A DNA stretch of 64,000 bases. Source: JAVBMV01 sp031552145. GTDB taxonomy: Bacteria > Myxococcota > Myxococcia > Myxococcales > UBA5297. A program made the translations under genes and the position numbers. Each line of letters opens with the position of its first letter. Position 1 is the stretch's first letter. This document shows, piece by piece, positions 18,383 to 26,760 of the stretch. The notes below the pieces were generated by a model. That model was not told the DNA's origin and did not search any database. It saw only the letters and a program-made list of their open reading frames with translations. The stretch spans positions 1 through 64,000 of the forward strand of contig JAVBMV010000014.1 of assembly GCA_031552145.1 (NCBI GenBank), read 5' to 3'.

Positions 18383-19545
18383 AGCCGAGGCGCCTGCGAG
18401 GTCGTCCTATCGGGCGACCCATGGGTCACATAGAGCGCTACCTGGCCACGGAGATCATCGGGCCGTTCCTGGTGGCGCTGCTCTTCCTCTATGCGCTGCT
18501 CTTCATGATGCAGCTCATGCGCGGGATCGATGTGCTCTTCGGCGCGGGCGTCGAGTTGGCCGATCTGGGTCGCATCGCCCTCTATCAGGCGCCCCACTTT
18601 CTTGTGATGGCGATGCCCGTCTCGCTCCTCTTCGCGGTGATGCTCGCGGCGGGCCGGCTGGCCGAGGATCGGGAGACGATGGCGCTCGCGGCTTCCGGGG
18701 TCTCTCCGGCGCGCCTCATCGTCGCCCCGCTCGCTATAGGGCTGGTGGTGGCGCTCTGCGGCGTACTGCTCGCCGCGGGCCCTGATCCGCGCGGGCTGGC
18801 CACGCTCCAGGCGCACATCAATGAGCTTATCAAGAAGAACATGGCGGGGGAGGTGCGCCCTGGCGTCTTCTACGACGCGCTCTCCAATATGACGCTCTAC
18901 ACCGAGAAGGTGGATGAGCGGACGGGCGCCTACACCCACGTGATGCTCTCCGACGAGCGCGATGCCGAGGCCTCGCTCTTCGTGCTGTCGCAGCGTGGCC
19001 ACGTCGATCCCGAGGCGCCAGGCGGGGTGCTCCCGCTGGTGCTGCAGGATGGCGAGATTCACCGCGGCGCCGCCGACGAGCGCGGCCACGATTACGCGGT
19101 CCTCACGTTCGAGGAGGCCGAGGTGAACGTCGGCGTCGAGCGCTCGCTGGAGCAGAAGAACCGTTTTGGCCGGGCCCGCGAGGAGCTCACTCCACAAGAA
19201 TTAATGGAGGCGGCCGCGCGCGCACGCGAGGAGGGGAAGGTGGCGCAGGCCAACCAGTTCGAGGTGGTGCGTCACCGGCGCGTGGCCGACTCGCTCGCCT
19301 CGCTCATCTTCGCGCTCTTCGCCGTCCCGCTCGCCACCGGTCGCCGCGGCGCCTCGCGCGCGCTGGGGGCCATGGCCACCCTGGCGGCCTATGTGGGCTA
19401 CTACATCCTGGCGCGCTCTGGAGAGATCGCCGCCGAGAAAGGGCAGCTCAGCCCCTTCGTCGCGGCGCACGGCGCCAACTTCGTCTTTTTCCTCCTGGGG
19501 CTCTGGTTGCTGTGGGCGTCCTGTCGCGGGGAGCGGCGCACATGA
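18379..19545 (+). CDS. lptF: Lipopolysaccharide export permease LptF
   Basis: 388 residues from a GTG that overlaps the purE stop. An ATG at 18421 (MGHIERYLATEII) is an equally good start and fits the usual LptF N-terminus better. The YjgP/YjgQ permease fold shows: three N-terminal membrane spans (FLVALLFLYALLFMMQL; FLVMAMPVSLLFAVMLAAG; LIVAPLAIGLVVALCGVLL), a periplasmic beta-jellyroll region, and C-terminal spans beginning with SLASLIFALFAVPLATG. With LptG and LptB it powers LPS extraction from the inner membrane. It overlaps lptG by 4 bases (ATGA). Assignment as F rather than G rests on gene order. Confidence 0.88.
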   Translation: MKPRRLRGRPIGRPMGHIERYLATEIIGPFLVALLFLYALLFMMQLMRGIDVLFGAGVELADLGRIALYQAPHFLVMAMPVSLLFAVMLAAGRLAEDRETMALAASGVSPARLIVAPLAIGLVVALCGVLLAAGPDPRGLATLQAHINELIKKNMAGEVRPGVFYDALSNMTLYTEKVDERTGAYTHVMLSDERDAEASLFVLSQRGHVDPEAPGGVLPLVLQDGEIHRGAADERGHDYAVLTFEEAEVNVGVERSLEQKNRFGRAREELTPQELMEAAARAREEGKVAQANQFEVVRHRRVADSLASLIFALFAVPLATGRRGASRALGAMATLAAYVGYYILARSGEIAAEKGQLSPFVAAHGANFVFFLLGLWLLWASCRGERRT

Positions 19546-20612
19546 GGATCCTCTCCAGGCTCATGGCGCGCGAGTATCTGCGCACGGCGCTCGGCACGCT
19601 GGTGGGGCTCTGCGCCATCTCGTTGGTGATCGAATATGTCGATCGCTCCAAGTTCTACACGGGGCATGCTTGGGTGCGCTGGGTGCTGGAGCTCTACTTC
19701 TGGCGCGGGCTGCTGGTGGCGCAAGAGCTGGCGCCCGCGGCGCTGGTATTGGCGGCGGCGCTCCAGCTCGCTGTCTATCGGCGGCGCAGCGAGCTGACGG
19801 CGATGTCGGCGCTCAGCATCGGTCCCCTGCGCATGTTGCTGCCCTTCGCGACCGTCGCGGCGCTGGTGATCGGCGGCATGGTGCTGGCCGACGAGACGGT
19901 GATGGGACACGCCAGCCAGCGCGTCGACGAGATCAACGCCACTCGCTTCAAGCGCACCTCCGACTGGCGCAAGTACTTTTCGGGGGCGCAGTGGTTCCGC
20001 GGCGCGAAGACGATCTACCGGCTGCGCGCCGCGGGCGACGAGTCGTTCTTCAACGTCACGCTCTTCTCGGTCTCGGAGAAGTTCCGCCTGACGCAGAGGG
20101 TCGACGCGCGCGAAATGCGCCCCTTACCCGACGGCACCTGGGAGCTGCTCGACGGGGTTGAGCGCAAGCTCGACGGCGAGCGCTCCGAGGTCGAGAAGTT
20201 TGAGCGCAAGGTGATGGCGCTGGAGGAGAAACCGTCGGCCTTCCGCATCGCAAAGGGGCGGCCCGAGCAGATGCGCTTTGGCGCGCTGAGGGAGCAGCGC
20301 GAGCTGCGGCGACAGGTGGGGCTTCCCATCGAGCGCCACACCTACGCGCTGCATAACAAGCTGGCGCTGCCGCTGGGGGCGCTGCCAGGGGTACTCATCG
20401 CCTGCGCCATCGCATTGCGCGCCAACCGGCGCAGCACCATGGCGGCGGCGGCGGCGCAGGGCTTCACCATCATCGCGGTGCTCTGGATGCTGTCGGTGAT
20501 CTTCAAGGCGGCGGGGCTCTCGGGCACGTTCTCGCCGGTGGTGGCGGCATGGTTGCCCTCGGCCATCCTGGTGGTGTTCTCCTCGGTCTTCGTCGCCAGG
20601 GCGGTTCGGTAG
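19542..20612 (+). CDS. lptG: Lipopolysaccharide export permease LptG
   Basis: 356 residues in the same YjgP/YjgQ permease family as the gene before it. The ATG at 19542 overlaps the lptF stop. It begins MRILSRLMAREYLRTAL, has three N-terminal spans (LVGLCAISLVIEYVD and following), a periplasmic central domain (FFNVTLFSVSEKFRL), and C-terminal spans (LALPLGALPGVLIACAIAL; GFTIIAVLWMLSVIF; AAWLPSAILVVFSSVFV). It forms the LptB2FG exporter with LptF; no lptB is visible nearby. Confidence 0.88.
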   Translation: MRILSRLMAREYLRTALGTLVGLCAISLVIEYVDRSKFYTGHAWVRWVLELYFWRGLLVAQELAPAALVLAAALQLAVYRRRSELTAMSALSIGPLRMLLPFATVAALVIGGMVLADETVMGHASQRVDEINATRFKRTSDWRKYFSGAQWFRGAKTIYRLRAAGDESFFNVTLFSVSEKFRLTQRVDAREMRPLPDGTWELLDGVERKLDGERSEVEKFERKVMALEEKPSAFRIAKGRPEQMRFGALREQRELRRQVGLPIERHTYALHNKLALPLGALPGVLIACAIALRANRRSTMAAAAAQGFTIIAVLWMLSVIFKAAGLSGTFSPVVAAWLPSAILVVFSSVFVARAVR

Positions 20613-20707
20613 CGCGATCTGTAGCGCGTGTGGAAGGCTCTTTCTTTGCCGGACGCTCTCGGCAAGGTTACTCTTCGCGCTGTTGCCTTTTTACCGTGGA
20701 GGTAGGC

Positions 20708-21127
20708 GTGCCAGAGAAGAGGGGTCCCATCGTCTTCGACAAGGCCGTACCCGTCTACCTAGGCACCGAGGAGGGTTCCATGAGGGGGATCGCGCGCAAC
20801 ATCTCGCCTACGGGGGCCTTCATCGAGACCTGCGATCCTTGCCGCATCGGCGCGCGGCTCTCCGTTACCTTCTCCTCCGACGACGCGCGGGCCGAGGTGA
20901 CGCTGCTTGCCGAGGTGCGCTACCTCTGCCACCTCGCCTACGGCGGGCTGGGCCAGGAGGAGGGCGAGGCAAAGCTCTCCGAGCGGGTGCTGCGCGGTAT
21001 GGGGGTTCGCTTCCTCGAAGGGAGCGAGGTGCAGGCCGAGGCGGCGACTGGCGCGAACCAGCGCGGCCACGTCGAGCAGGTGCAGAGCGCCCTCGACGCC
21101 GAGGTGCGCATGAGGGTGCTGCACTAG
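20708..21127 (+). CDS. PilZ-domain protein
   Basis: 139 residues from the GTG at 20708, with GGAGG 5 bases upstream; longer starts overlap lptG. The second half of the PilZ c-di-GMP motif is clear (ARNISPTGAFIET, N.S..G), followed by the strand pattern of the barrel and GMGVRFLEG near the end. The usual upstream RxxxR is not obvious (KAVPVYLG occupies that position), so c-di-GMP binding may be weakened. Stands alone between lptG and a convergent dehydrogenase gene. Confidence 0.7.
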   Translation: MPEKRGPIVFDKAVPVYLGTEEGSMRGIARNISPTGAFIETCDPCRIGARLSVTFSSDDARAEVTLLAEVRYLCHLAYGGLGQEEGEAKLSERVLRGMGVRFLEGSEVQAEAATGANQRGHVEQVQSALDAEVRMRVLH

Positions 21128-21144
21128 GTGCCTTCGTCGCCTGA

Positions 21145-22686
21145 TTAGGCCGACTGCGAGAAACCCTCTCGCGCGTAGCGCGCGGCGATGCGCTTGAGCG
21201 CCAGCGCCATCGCGGCCAGGCGCATGTCGATTTGAGTACCAACCACATGCTGGCGCGAGTCGTGCAGCTCCGACTTGGAGGGCGTGTTCATCGCGATGTC
21301 GCTCACCATACGGTAGTTGGCGCGCGCCGAGCGCTCCAGCCTTGCCATCACCTGCTCTTCGCTCATCTCTTGGCTGGTGGTGTTGCGCAGCCACTCGCTG
21401 AAGGCCATGGTCGCGGCGCCCGCGTTGAGCAGCAGGTCGGGGATCAGCTCGATTCTTCTGGCGCGCAGGATCTCGTCCGCCTCGGGCTGTGAGGCGCCAG
21501 CGGCCACCTCCACCACCAGGCGCGCCCTGAGCCGCTCGGCCACCTCGGGCGTTATCTCGCCATCGAGCGCGGCGGCCACGAAGAGGTCGGCCTCCATCTC
21601 CTGCAGGTCGCGGCGTGAGATGGCCTCGGCGTCGGGGAAGCCCACCACGGTGCGTTTCAGGTTGTCGGGGTTCTCGTAGACGTAGCGGATGAGGGCGTCG
21701 ATATCGATGCCGTTGAGGTTGGCAATGGCCCCCTCCGCGTCGCCGATAGCGATAGGTCTGCAGCCGAGCTGTGCCAGGCATTCGGCCATCTTCGAGCCGG
21801 TGTTGCCAAAGCCCTGAAGGACAAAGCTCTTGCCCTGTGGCCGTTCGCCCAGTCTGGCAAAGTGCTCATCCAGGCACCAGGTGGCGGTCATGGGAACGCC
21901 GCGGTTACTGACCGTGCAGCCGCCGATGCTGGGGTCCTTTCCCGTGACAGCGGCGCGCACCAGGTGCTGTTCGCGCTCGCCCTCGCAGAGCTGGCGCACC
22001 AGCCAGGCCATGGTCTCGGGGCCGGTGCCCACGTCGGGGCCGATTACGTCGGTGTAGCGTCCCACCATATTCTTGGCCTTGTACATATAGCGGAGCGTCA
22101 GCTGCTGCAGTTCCTCGCGGCCGAGGGCACGCGGGTCGAACTTGATGCCGCCCATGGCGCCGCCGAAGGGCACGTCGGCCACGGCGGCGCTCCAAGTGGA
22201 GTGGGCGGCAAGGCACTTGGCGCGGTCGAGCGTCAAGTCGCGGTGGTAGCGCAGGCCGCCGCGGTAGGGACCGCGGGCCTGGTTGTGTTGAATGCGGTAG
22301 GCCTTGAAGCGGCGGGTCTTGCCCGGCTCCAGGTGGTAGAGGCCGCCGCCGGGGAGGCGGATCATGCCGCCGCGGATGGTGACATCGCTGCCGAGCAGGG
22401 CGCGTCCCTTGAGGAGGAAGGTGCCATCGGCCAGCTTCTCAATGGCGTTGGGGTCGCGTAGGACCGACTCGGGCAAGGTGGAGAGGTGGGGAGCGTTCTG
22501 CTCGGGGATGGGGATGAGGCGGTCCTTGAGGTGGAGCGTGAGATAGAAGATGTGCTCGTAGTCGGGCTCTTCAAGCTCCAGGCGGATGCGGTGTTCCAGA
22601 CCGACGAGGTCGGCGGCGCGATGGAAGATCTCCATCGAGTCTGTGTAGATGGTCCGGCGGTTGGAGTCGCGGCTGGGAGCCCGCAT
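21145..22686 (-). CDS. Glu/Leu/Phe/Val dehydrogenase-family protein lacking the conserved lysines
   Basis: 513 residues with the full family architecture. The N-terminal substrate domain includes GPYRGGLRYHRD and PFGGAMGGIKFDP, then IGPDVGTGPETM, and the Rossmann domain has VLQGFGNTGSKMAE. In well-studied glutamate dehydrogenases three lysines bind substrate or act as catalyst (K89, K113, K125 in Clostridium symbiosum). Aligning by spacing, these become Arg142, Ser166 and Met178 here. The protein is otherwise well kept, with no stops or gaps, so it is probably under selection. It may be a regulatory pseudoenzyme or act on a different substrate. Canonical NAD(P)-dependent glutamate deamination is doubtful. 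Confidence 0.85.
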   Translation of the reverse strand: MRAPSRDSNRRTIYTDSMEIFHRAADLVGLEHRIRLELEEPDYEHIFYLTLHLKDRLIPIPEQNAPHLSTLPESVLRDPNAIEKLADGTFLLKGRALLGSDVTIRGGMIRLPGGGLYHLEPGKTRRFKAYRIQHNQARGPYRGGLRYHRDLTLDRAKCLAAHSTWSAAVADVPFGGAMGGIKFDPRALGREELQQLTLRYMYKAKNMVGRYTDVIGPDVGTGPETMAWLVRQLCEGEREQHLVRAAVTGKDPSIGGCTVSNRGVPMTATWCLDEHFARLGERPQGKSFVLQGFGNTGSKMAECLAQLGCRPIAIGDAEGAIANLNGIDIDALIRYVYENPDNLKRTVVGFPDAEAISRRDLQEMEADLFVAAALDGEITPEVAERLRARLVVEVAAGASQPEADEILRARRIELIPDLLLNAGAATMAFSEWLRNTTSQEMSEEQVMARLERSARANYRMVSDIAMNTPSKSELHDSRQHVVGTQIDMRLAAMALALKRIAARYAREGFSQSA

Positions 22687-22792
22687 CGGGGGACCTCGGG
22701 AGTGGGGAGGTGGAGATGGCGCGATAGTAGAGAGAGCAGGGGGCAGGGTTCAAGAGTGGGCGAGGAGGGGAAGGGTGGGGCGAGGAAGGTGC

Positions 22793-22820
22793 TTGCCAGA
22801 GGGAAAGGGTGTGGTATAAG
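22793..22820 (+). promoter_or_regulatory. Sigma-70 promoter of tRNA-Thr
   Basis: TTGCCA (22793-22798) and TATAAG (22815-22820) with a 16-base spacer, followed by a GC-rich discriminator and the tRNA 28 bases downstream. Confidence 0.7.
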
Positions 22821-22847
22821 GCCCGCGCCCTTCGCGGGGCGAAGTGT

Positions 22848-22920
<73 letters not shown>

Positions 22921-22953
22921 TCGCGGGTTTTCGAGAGTGATGAGGTTTTGACT

Positions 22954-22979
22954 GAGGGGCCCGGGCGACCGGGCCCCTC
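22954..22979 (+). terminator. Terminator downstream of tRNA-Thr
   Basis: An 11-bp perfect stem (GAGGGGCCCGG with CCGGGCCCCTC) around a GCGA loop, followed by TGCTTTT. It lies inside the island, 33 bases past the tRNA, so the element brought its own terminator. Confidence 0.8.
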
Positions 22980-23031
22980 TGCTTTTCGGGACACGGTGCG
23001 GACATGGAATCGATCAACGAGGGCACGGATA

Positions 23032-24045
23032 ATGGGTAGTCTGGCACAGGCCCGGGCGACGAAGAAATGCATTGTCGCAAAGGCTCTATATGATTTGGTC
23101 GATGGCGATGCGAACAGGATGTGCGCTCTTCGAGATATTGTCCAGCGTTCCGCGCTCACAAGAGATGATGTAGTGACGGCGTTGACTGCATTGAGACAGG
23201 AAGGCTGCATCGAATCAGCTCTTGGCGGGAGTTCCATGCTTCTTCGGGGAGGGCTTGAGCGCATTGAGCAGATGATCGATTCACTTGAGCAACCGCCGCC
23301 GGCGGAAGAAGACGGGGGAGAGATGGGTGGAATTGAACGTGACCCCAGAGCGGTATTTGTGGTTCACGGAAGAAACGGCGAGGCGCGTAAGGCCACCTCG
23401 GAGCTGCTAAGGGCTGTGGGATTGAATCCTCTTGAGTGGGAGAAGGCAGTGGAACTCACTGGGCAGCCCTCGCCCTACATTGGTGACGTGATTAGGTGCG
23501 CTTTTGCAAAGGCGCAAGCGATCGTTGTTTTGTTGACTGGCGACGACGAGGCTCGGCTGAGGCAGTCTTTCCGGAGCAAGAAGGATCCCGGTTACGAATC
23601 CGAGTTGACTCCGCAGCCTCGCGCAAATGTCTTGTTTGAGGCAGGCATGGCCCTAGGGATGTTTCCGGATCGAACTGTCTTGGTTGAGATGGGGCCTCTT
23701 CGGCCCTTCTCCGATGTGCTCGGCAGACATGCGGTCCGAGTATCTGAAGGAAGCCCGACTGAGCTGAAGAGGCTCGTTCAGAGAGTAGAGACTGCTGGCT
23801 GTGAGGTTGACATGCGCGGCGAAGACTGGCTGGCTGTCGATTTTACCCAGGCGATTGCGGCTGCGGGCTTGGATGAGCCAGCGGTTCAGGAACAGGAAAC
23901 GAGGCCCATGGAGCCACTGGACAATGGACGGCACCTGTGCCCCAATTGCTCAACCGTGAATAAGCCATTCTTTATGTCAAAGCTGCTTCCGCCCTTTGAC
24001 AGTTTTGGTGCTTTCCATTGCTCTCGCTGCGACCTTTACGAGTAG
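23032..24045 (+). CDS. TIR-like nucleotide-binding protein with N-terminal winged helix and C-terminal zinc ribbon
   Basis: 337 residues. About 1-85 resemble a winged helix (ALTRDDVVTALTALRQEGCI). About 104-260 match the TIR-like nucleotide-binding domain (PF10137 type): AVFVVHGRNGEARK, YIGDVIRCAFAKAQAIVVLL, TGDDEARLR, then PRANVLFEAGMALGMFPDRT and LVEMGPLRPFSDVLGRH. The C-terminus is a zinc ribbon (CPNC near 314, CSRC near 333). Domains of this type serve as NADase or nucleotide-responsive effectors in anti-phage systems such as CBASS and Pycsar. The ATG at 23032 is the first that excludes the tRNA and its terminator. It is 9 bases from the next gene and convergent with the CBASS-like operon. 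Effector function is inference. Confidence 0.8.
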   Translation: MGSLAQARATKKCIVAKALYDLVDGDANRMCALRDIVQRSALTRDDVVTALTALRQEGCIESALGGSSMLLRGGLERIEQMIDSLEQPPPAEEDGGEMGGIERDPRAVFVVHGRNGEARKATSELLRAVGLNPLEWEKAVELTGQPSPYIGDVIRCAFAKAQAIVVLLTGDDEARLRQSFRSKKDPGYESELTPQPRANVLFEAGMALGMFPDRTVLVEMGPLRPFSDVLGRHAVRVSEGSPTELKRLVQRVETAGCEVDMRGEDWLAVDFTQAIAAAGLDEPAVQEQETRPMEPLDNGRHLCPNCSTVNKPFFMSKLLPPFDSFGAFHCSRCDLYE

Positions 24046-24054
24046 GAGGATGCC

Positions 24055-24378
24055 ATGGCCCCGATATTCTATGAGTCGATACAGCTTGAAGCGGAGTGGA
24101 GGGACTTCTTGAAGGAATGGGGAGCCCTCGTTTCCGGAAGACCATGTGCTCCAGAGATGCTCCCATGGCTGCATATCAATGTCCTGACTGACCTCGCCCT
24201 CCAGAAGCGACTGCTCTCACTTGTGATGGGTGACAAGGGGCTGAACGACAAGCGCAGTCGCCTTGGCGCTGCGCTCGATAGGATGAAAGGCCAGACGTTT
24301 GAGCGCTGGAAGGTTGACGCCCACCCGCGCACCTTGGGCACCTACCTCGTCTCCGACACACAATCCCGTCCGAGATAG
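24055..24378 (+). CDS. Small protein of unknown function, partner of the TIR-like gene
   Basis: 107 residues with a strong ribosome binding site (AGGAGG 4 bases before the ATG) and only 9 bases after the TIR-like stop, so cotranscribed and cotranslated. Sequence is soluble, with aromatic and charged residues (LEAEWRDFLKEWG, LTDLALQKRLLSLVMGD, QTFERWKVDAHP). No family recognised and no signal peptide. It ends 8 bases before the convergent operon's stop. Possible roles are accessory subunit or immunity partner, from position alone. Confidence 0.7.
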   Translation: MAPIFYESIQLEAEWRDFLKEWGALVSGRPCAPEMLPWLHINVLTDLALQKRLLSLVMGDKGLNDKRSRLGAALDRMKGQTFERWKVDAHPRTLGTYLVSDTQSRPR

Positions 24379-24386
24379 GACAGAGA

Positions 24387-25040
24387 CTACGGGCCTTCCA
24401 TCGCTTCGATTCCCTGCGCCGCCGAGTCGAGGGCTGCGGCCATCGCGTCTTTGTACTCGCCCCACTCGATTTCGCCCATCGTAAGCTGCTCGGTCAGGTC
24501 GACGAGCCTCGTGGTTCGTTCGCGTAAAATGGGGGCGACGTTGTTGCAGAGCGTGTGGATGAGTGGGCGCCCCTCCCATCTCTCCCGAGACAAGGCGTCG
24601 AGCACGGACGCGCGGAGTCTGTCCAGCTCCAGATGTGCCCGCTTTTTGGGATCCTCCATTAGCCCGTGAAAGATGGCGAACCTCCGGAACGCCCTCTCGC
24701 CCCCCGTCCAGAGATCTTCCACTTGCTCTGGGTTCCATGTCCGCCCCGTCGCGAAGGCGACAAGCTTCGTCCCGTTCCAAAGCGCAGGGCGCAGAAGAGC
24801 TAGGATCTCCTCGCGCCGTTCATTACTCAGGGATGGCTCTTTCTGGATGAGGCTCAACAGTTCCGTCGTTGTCTCGACCACAGAGGCTGACTTCTCCACG
24901 CACCATCCGGTCATGTCGAGCGGGTTGGATGTTGTAGTGATCCGATGCTCAATATTTACAGTCGGGATCGTCTCGATCCGGCGCATGGGGCTGTCTGTTT
25001 CGTCCAACTTGGTTCTCCTCGAAAAACCATATTGCTGCAT
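24387..25040 (-). CDS. Unknown helical protein, third gene of the CBASS-like operon
   Basis: 217 residues, 29 bases after the CD-NTase gene on the same strand. It is mostly helical (TELLSLIQKEPSLSNERREE, RLVDLTEQLTMGEIEWGEYK, DAMAAALDSAAQGIEAMEG) with no membrane span and no catalytic motif that I recognise. A second in-frame ATG 18 codons in could be the real start, since neither has a good ribosome binding site. Position makes it an accessory gene of the CD-NTase/SLATT pair. It does not resemble Cap2/Cap3 (E1-E2/JAB) or HORMA/TRIP13 partners. Confidence 0.7.
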   Translation of the reverse strand: MQQYGFSRRTKLDETDSPMRRIETIPTVNIEHRITTTSNPLDMTGWCVEKSASVVETTTELLSLIQKEPSLSNERREEILALLRPALWNGTKLVAFATGRTWNPEQVEDLWTGGERAFRRFAIFHGLMEDPKKRAHLELDRLRASVLDALSRERWEGRPLIHTLCNNVAPILRERTTRLVDLTEQLTMGEIEWGEYKDAMAAALDSAAQGIEAMEGP

Positions 25041-25069
25041 CGCAGATACTCGCTGGTTACGCGGGGATC

Positions 25070-25945
25070 TCAGTCAGGGGCTGGAAGCACCCATTTGAGT
25101 TCGTCGTCCGCCGAGGTGTCGTAGCGACCCGAGACATCCCACTCCTTTGCCTTGCTCACCGCAGTCTGGAGACGGGATATGGCGTCCTTCCTCCACTGCG
25201 CCGCCCACCAGCCGAGGGTCAGGTCCTTGACGACGGCGTAGAAGTAGTCTCTGAGCTGCGGCGAGCGAACCGGCGGCGCTGTCCAATTCCAGTATGCGCG
25301 TTCCCGCTCAGGCATGAAGAGGTCTCCTAGGAAGCTCCTGGCCAAGCTGATGTTGCTGTAGTCCTGCTCGACCACGACCTTTTCTAGGGCGTAGGACTCA
25401 AACGGATGGCCGGCCCTCGCGTTCCAATACTTCATGACCCGCGCGAGCGGCTTGATCAGGCTGTTCCGGGCCTTGTTGGCCGCCGTGAGCTTCTCGGTGA
25501 ATCCGTGAGGGTCCGTCTCCTGCCAGTTGGCGAGGTCTGAAGCCTTCGCGGGGATCTTCAGGCTGCCCCAGTTGTTGATTGCTGGGACGAGCTCGAATCG
25601 GATGTGGTTCAGCGACAGGACGATGGTCGGACTGGACTGTTCGATTTCCGAGGTGGAGTAACACGCTTGTGCGAATCGGCGCAGACGGTCGAGGTAGGTC
25701 TGAGGCTGAGAACTGCCGTCCGAAAACACCACCATCACGTCGACGTCGGAGTTTTCGTCCATGGCGCGCGTGAGGTTGGTTCCTCGGGAGTAGGAGCCGA
25801 AAACGAAGCAATCGGCCACTTGTCCTGCGAAATGCGCCTTGATCCGGCCCTTGAGGGTTTCAACGGAGCGAGCGACCGAGGCCTTTTCGTCGTCCCGCAT
25901 GATAGCGGCGTCTGCGATCCTGGCCAGGAGGCCGTTCACGCTCAT
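25070..25945 (-). CDS. CD-NTase (SMODS-type) oligonucleotide cyclase
   Basis: 291 residues. Nucleotidyltransferase core of the cGAS/DncV-like group: Gly50-Ser51 in FVFGSYSRGT, Asp67 and Asp69 in SDVDVMVVF, and a third acidic position at Glu118 in IRFELVPAI, where Asp is usual. The C-terminal helical part carries KPLARVMKYWNARAG and ALEKVVVEQDY, as in SMODS proteins. Enzymes of this class make cyclic di- or trinucleotides on phage infection and activate a linked effector. The ATG overlaps the SLATT stop by 4 bases (ATGA). The Glu at the third position is compatible with metal binding but should be noted. Confidence 0.85.
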   Translation of the reverse strand: MSVNGLLARIADAAIMRDDEKASVARSVETLKGRIKAHFAGQVADCFVFGSYSRGTNLTRAMDENSDVDVMVVFSDGSSQPQTYLDRLRRFAQACYSTSEIEQSSPTIVLSLNHIRFELVPAINNWGSLKIPAKASDLANWQETDPHGFTEKLTAANKARNSLIKPLARVMKYWNARAGHPFESYALEKVVVEQDYSNISLARSFLGDLFMPERERAYWNWTAPPVRSPQLRDYFYAVVKDLTLGWWAAQWRKDAISRLQTAVSKAKEWDVSGRYDTSADDELKWVLPAPD

Positions 25946-26451
25946 TTCTTCACCTCGTCGACCATGTATGTAGCCTCGCCTGCGTCGATGCCTTTCTTGG
26001 CCTTCTTGAAGTCGCAGTACGGGACCTGAGGCGCTGCGAGGTTGAGTTCATCTAGTGATTCCCCGAGCTTTAGCAGGCGAGTTCGAGCGGCCTGGGGATC
26101 GGTGCAGTCAATCAGTTCGATCTCCCGGAATCGACGTGTCTGCTTCCGGAGGGCCAGGTACCGTCCGCCGTATGTCTTGTGCTGCTCGGTCTTCTCGGTT
26201 CCTTTCACGAACGTCAGGATCGCCGTCAGCACGGTCGAGGCTGCCGCCAGTCCTCCGGCGAGGCGCCCCATGTTTCCAAAAGCCGTTCCGCCCGCGACCG
26301 CTGCCAAGACGGCGGACAGGGTGCCGAGACAGAACGCGCAGCGGCCCCACCTTGCTCCTGCGTTGTAGTGGGCTTTGGCGGTGTGTTCCGCGTCTTCCTC
26401 GATCCGGAGCGCCCCTACCGTTAGAGCCGAGAGCAGTTCTTGAGTACCCAT
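25942..26451 (-). CDS. SLATT-domain two-span membrane effector
   Basis: 169 residues from the ATG at 26451; an ATG at 26481 would add 10 residues. Layout is N-terminal helix (RIEEDAEHTAKAHYNAGARW), two adjacent membrane spans (CAFCLGTLSAVLAAVAGGTAF and LAGGLAAASTVLTAILTFV), then a helical cytoplasmic part with QHKTYGGRYLALRKQTRRF. This is the SLATT architecture (SMODS and SLOG-associating two-TM effector), proposed to disrupt membranes when triggered by a nucleotide signal. It is the first gene of a leftward operon and overlaps the CD-NTase gene, the expected order for a CBASS of this kind. Confidence 0.8.
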   Translation of the reverse strand: MGTQELLSALTVGALRIEEDAEHTAKAHYNAGARWGRCAFCLGTLSAVLAAVAGGTAFGNMGRLAGGLAAASTVLTAILTFVKGTEKTEQHKTYGGRYLALRKQTRRFREIELIDCTDPQAARTRLLKLGESLDELNLAAPQVPYCDFKKAKKGIDAGEATYMVDEVKK

Positions 26452-26760
26452 GCCTGGCAGTATGACAGAGAGGTCTGACATCCAGAAGACGATACTCGCG
26501 TTCGAGTCGCTCCCGGCGGCGCGCCGCGGACGCACCCCCGGGCTCCCGGGTCGTCCCGGCCTGAGCGCGACGGCGTCGGTCCGAGCGGTCTGCCGTCCGA
26601 GACCCGCCGAGGACTCCCGGACGGCCCGAGACGCTGCATGCCGCGCCCCCCTCCTGCCTGGCCCGCCGCATCCCGCGCGCTCCCGAAGGAGGAAGAACGC
26701 GACACCATCCCCACTCCACCGAGCGGCCGCGACGGCCGCAGTGGAGAGGAGACGGACGGG

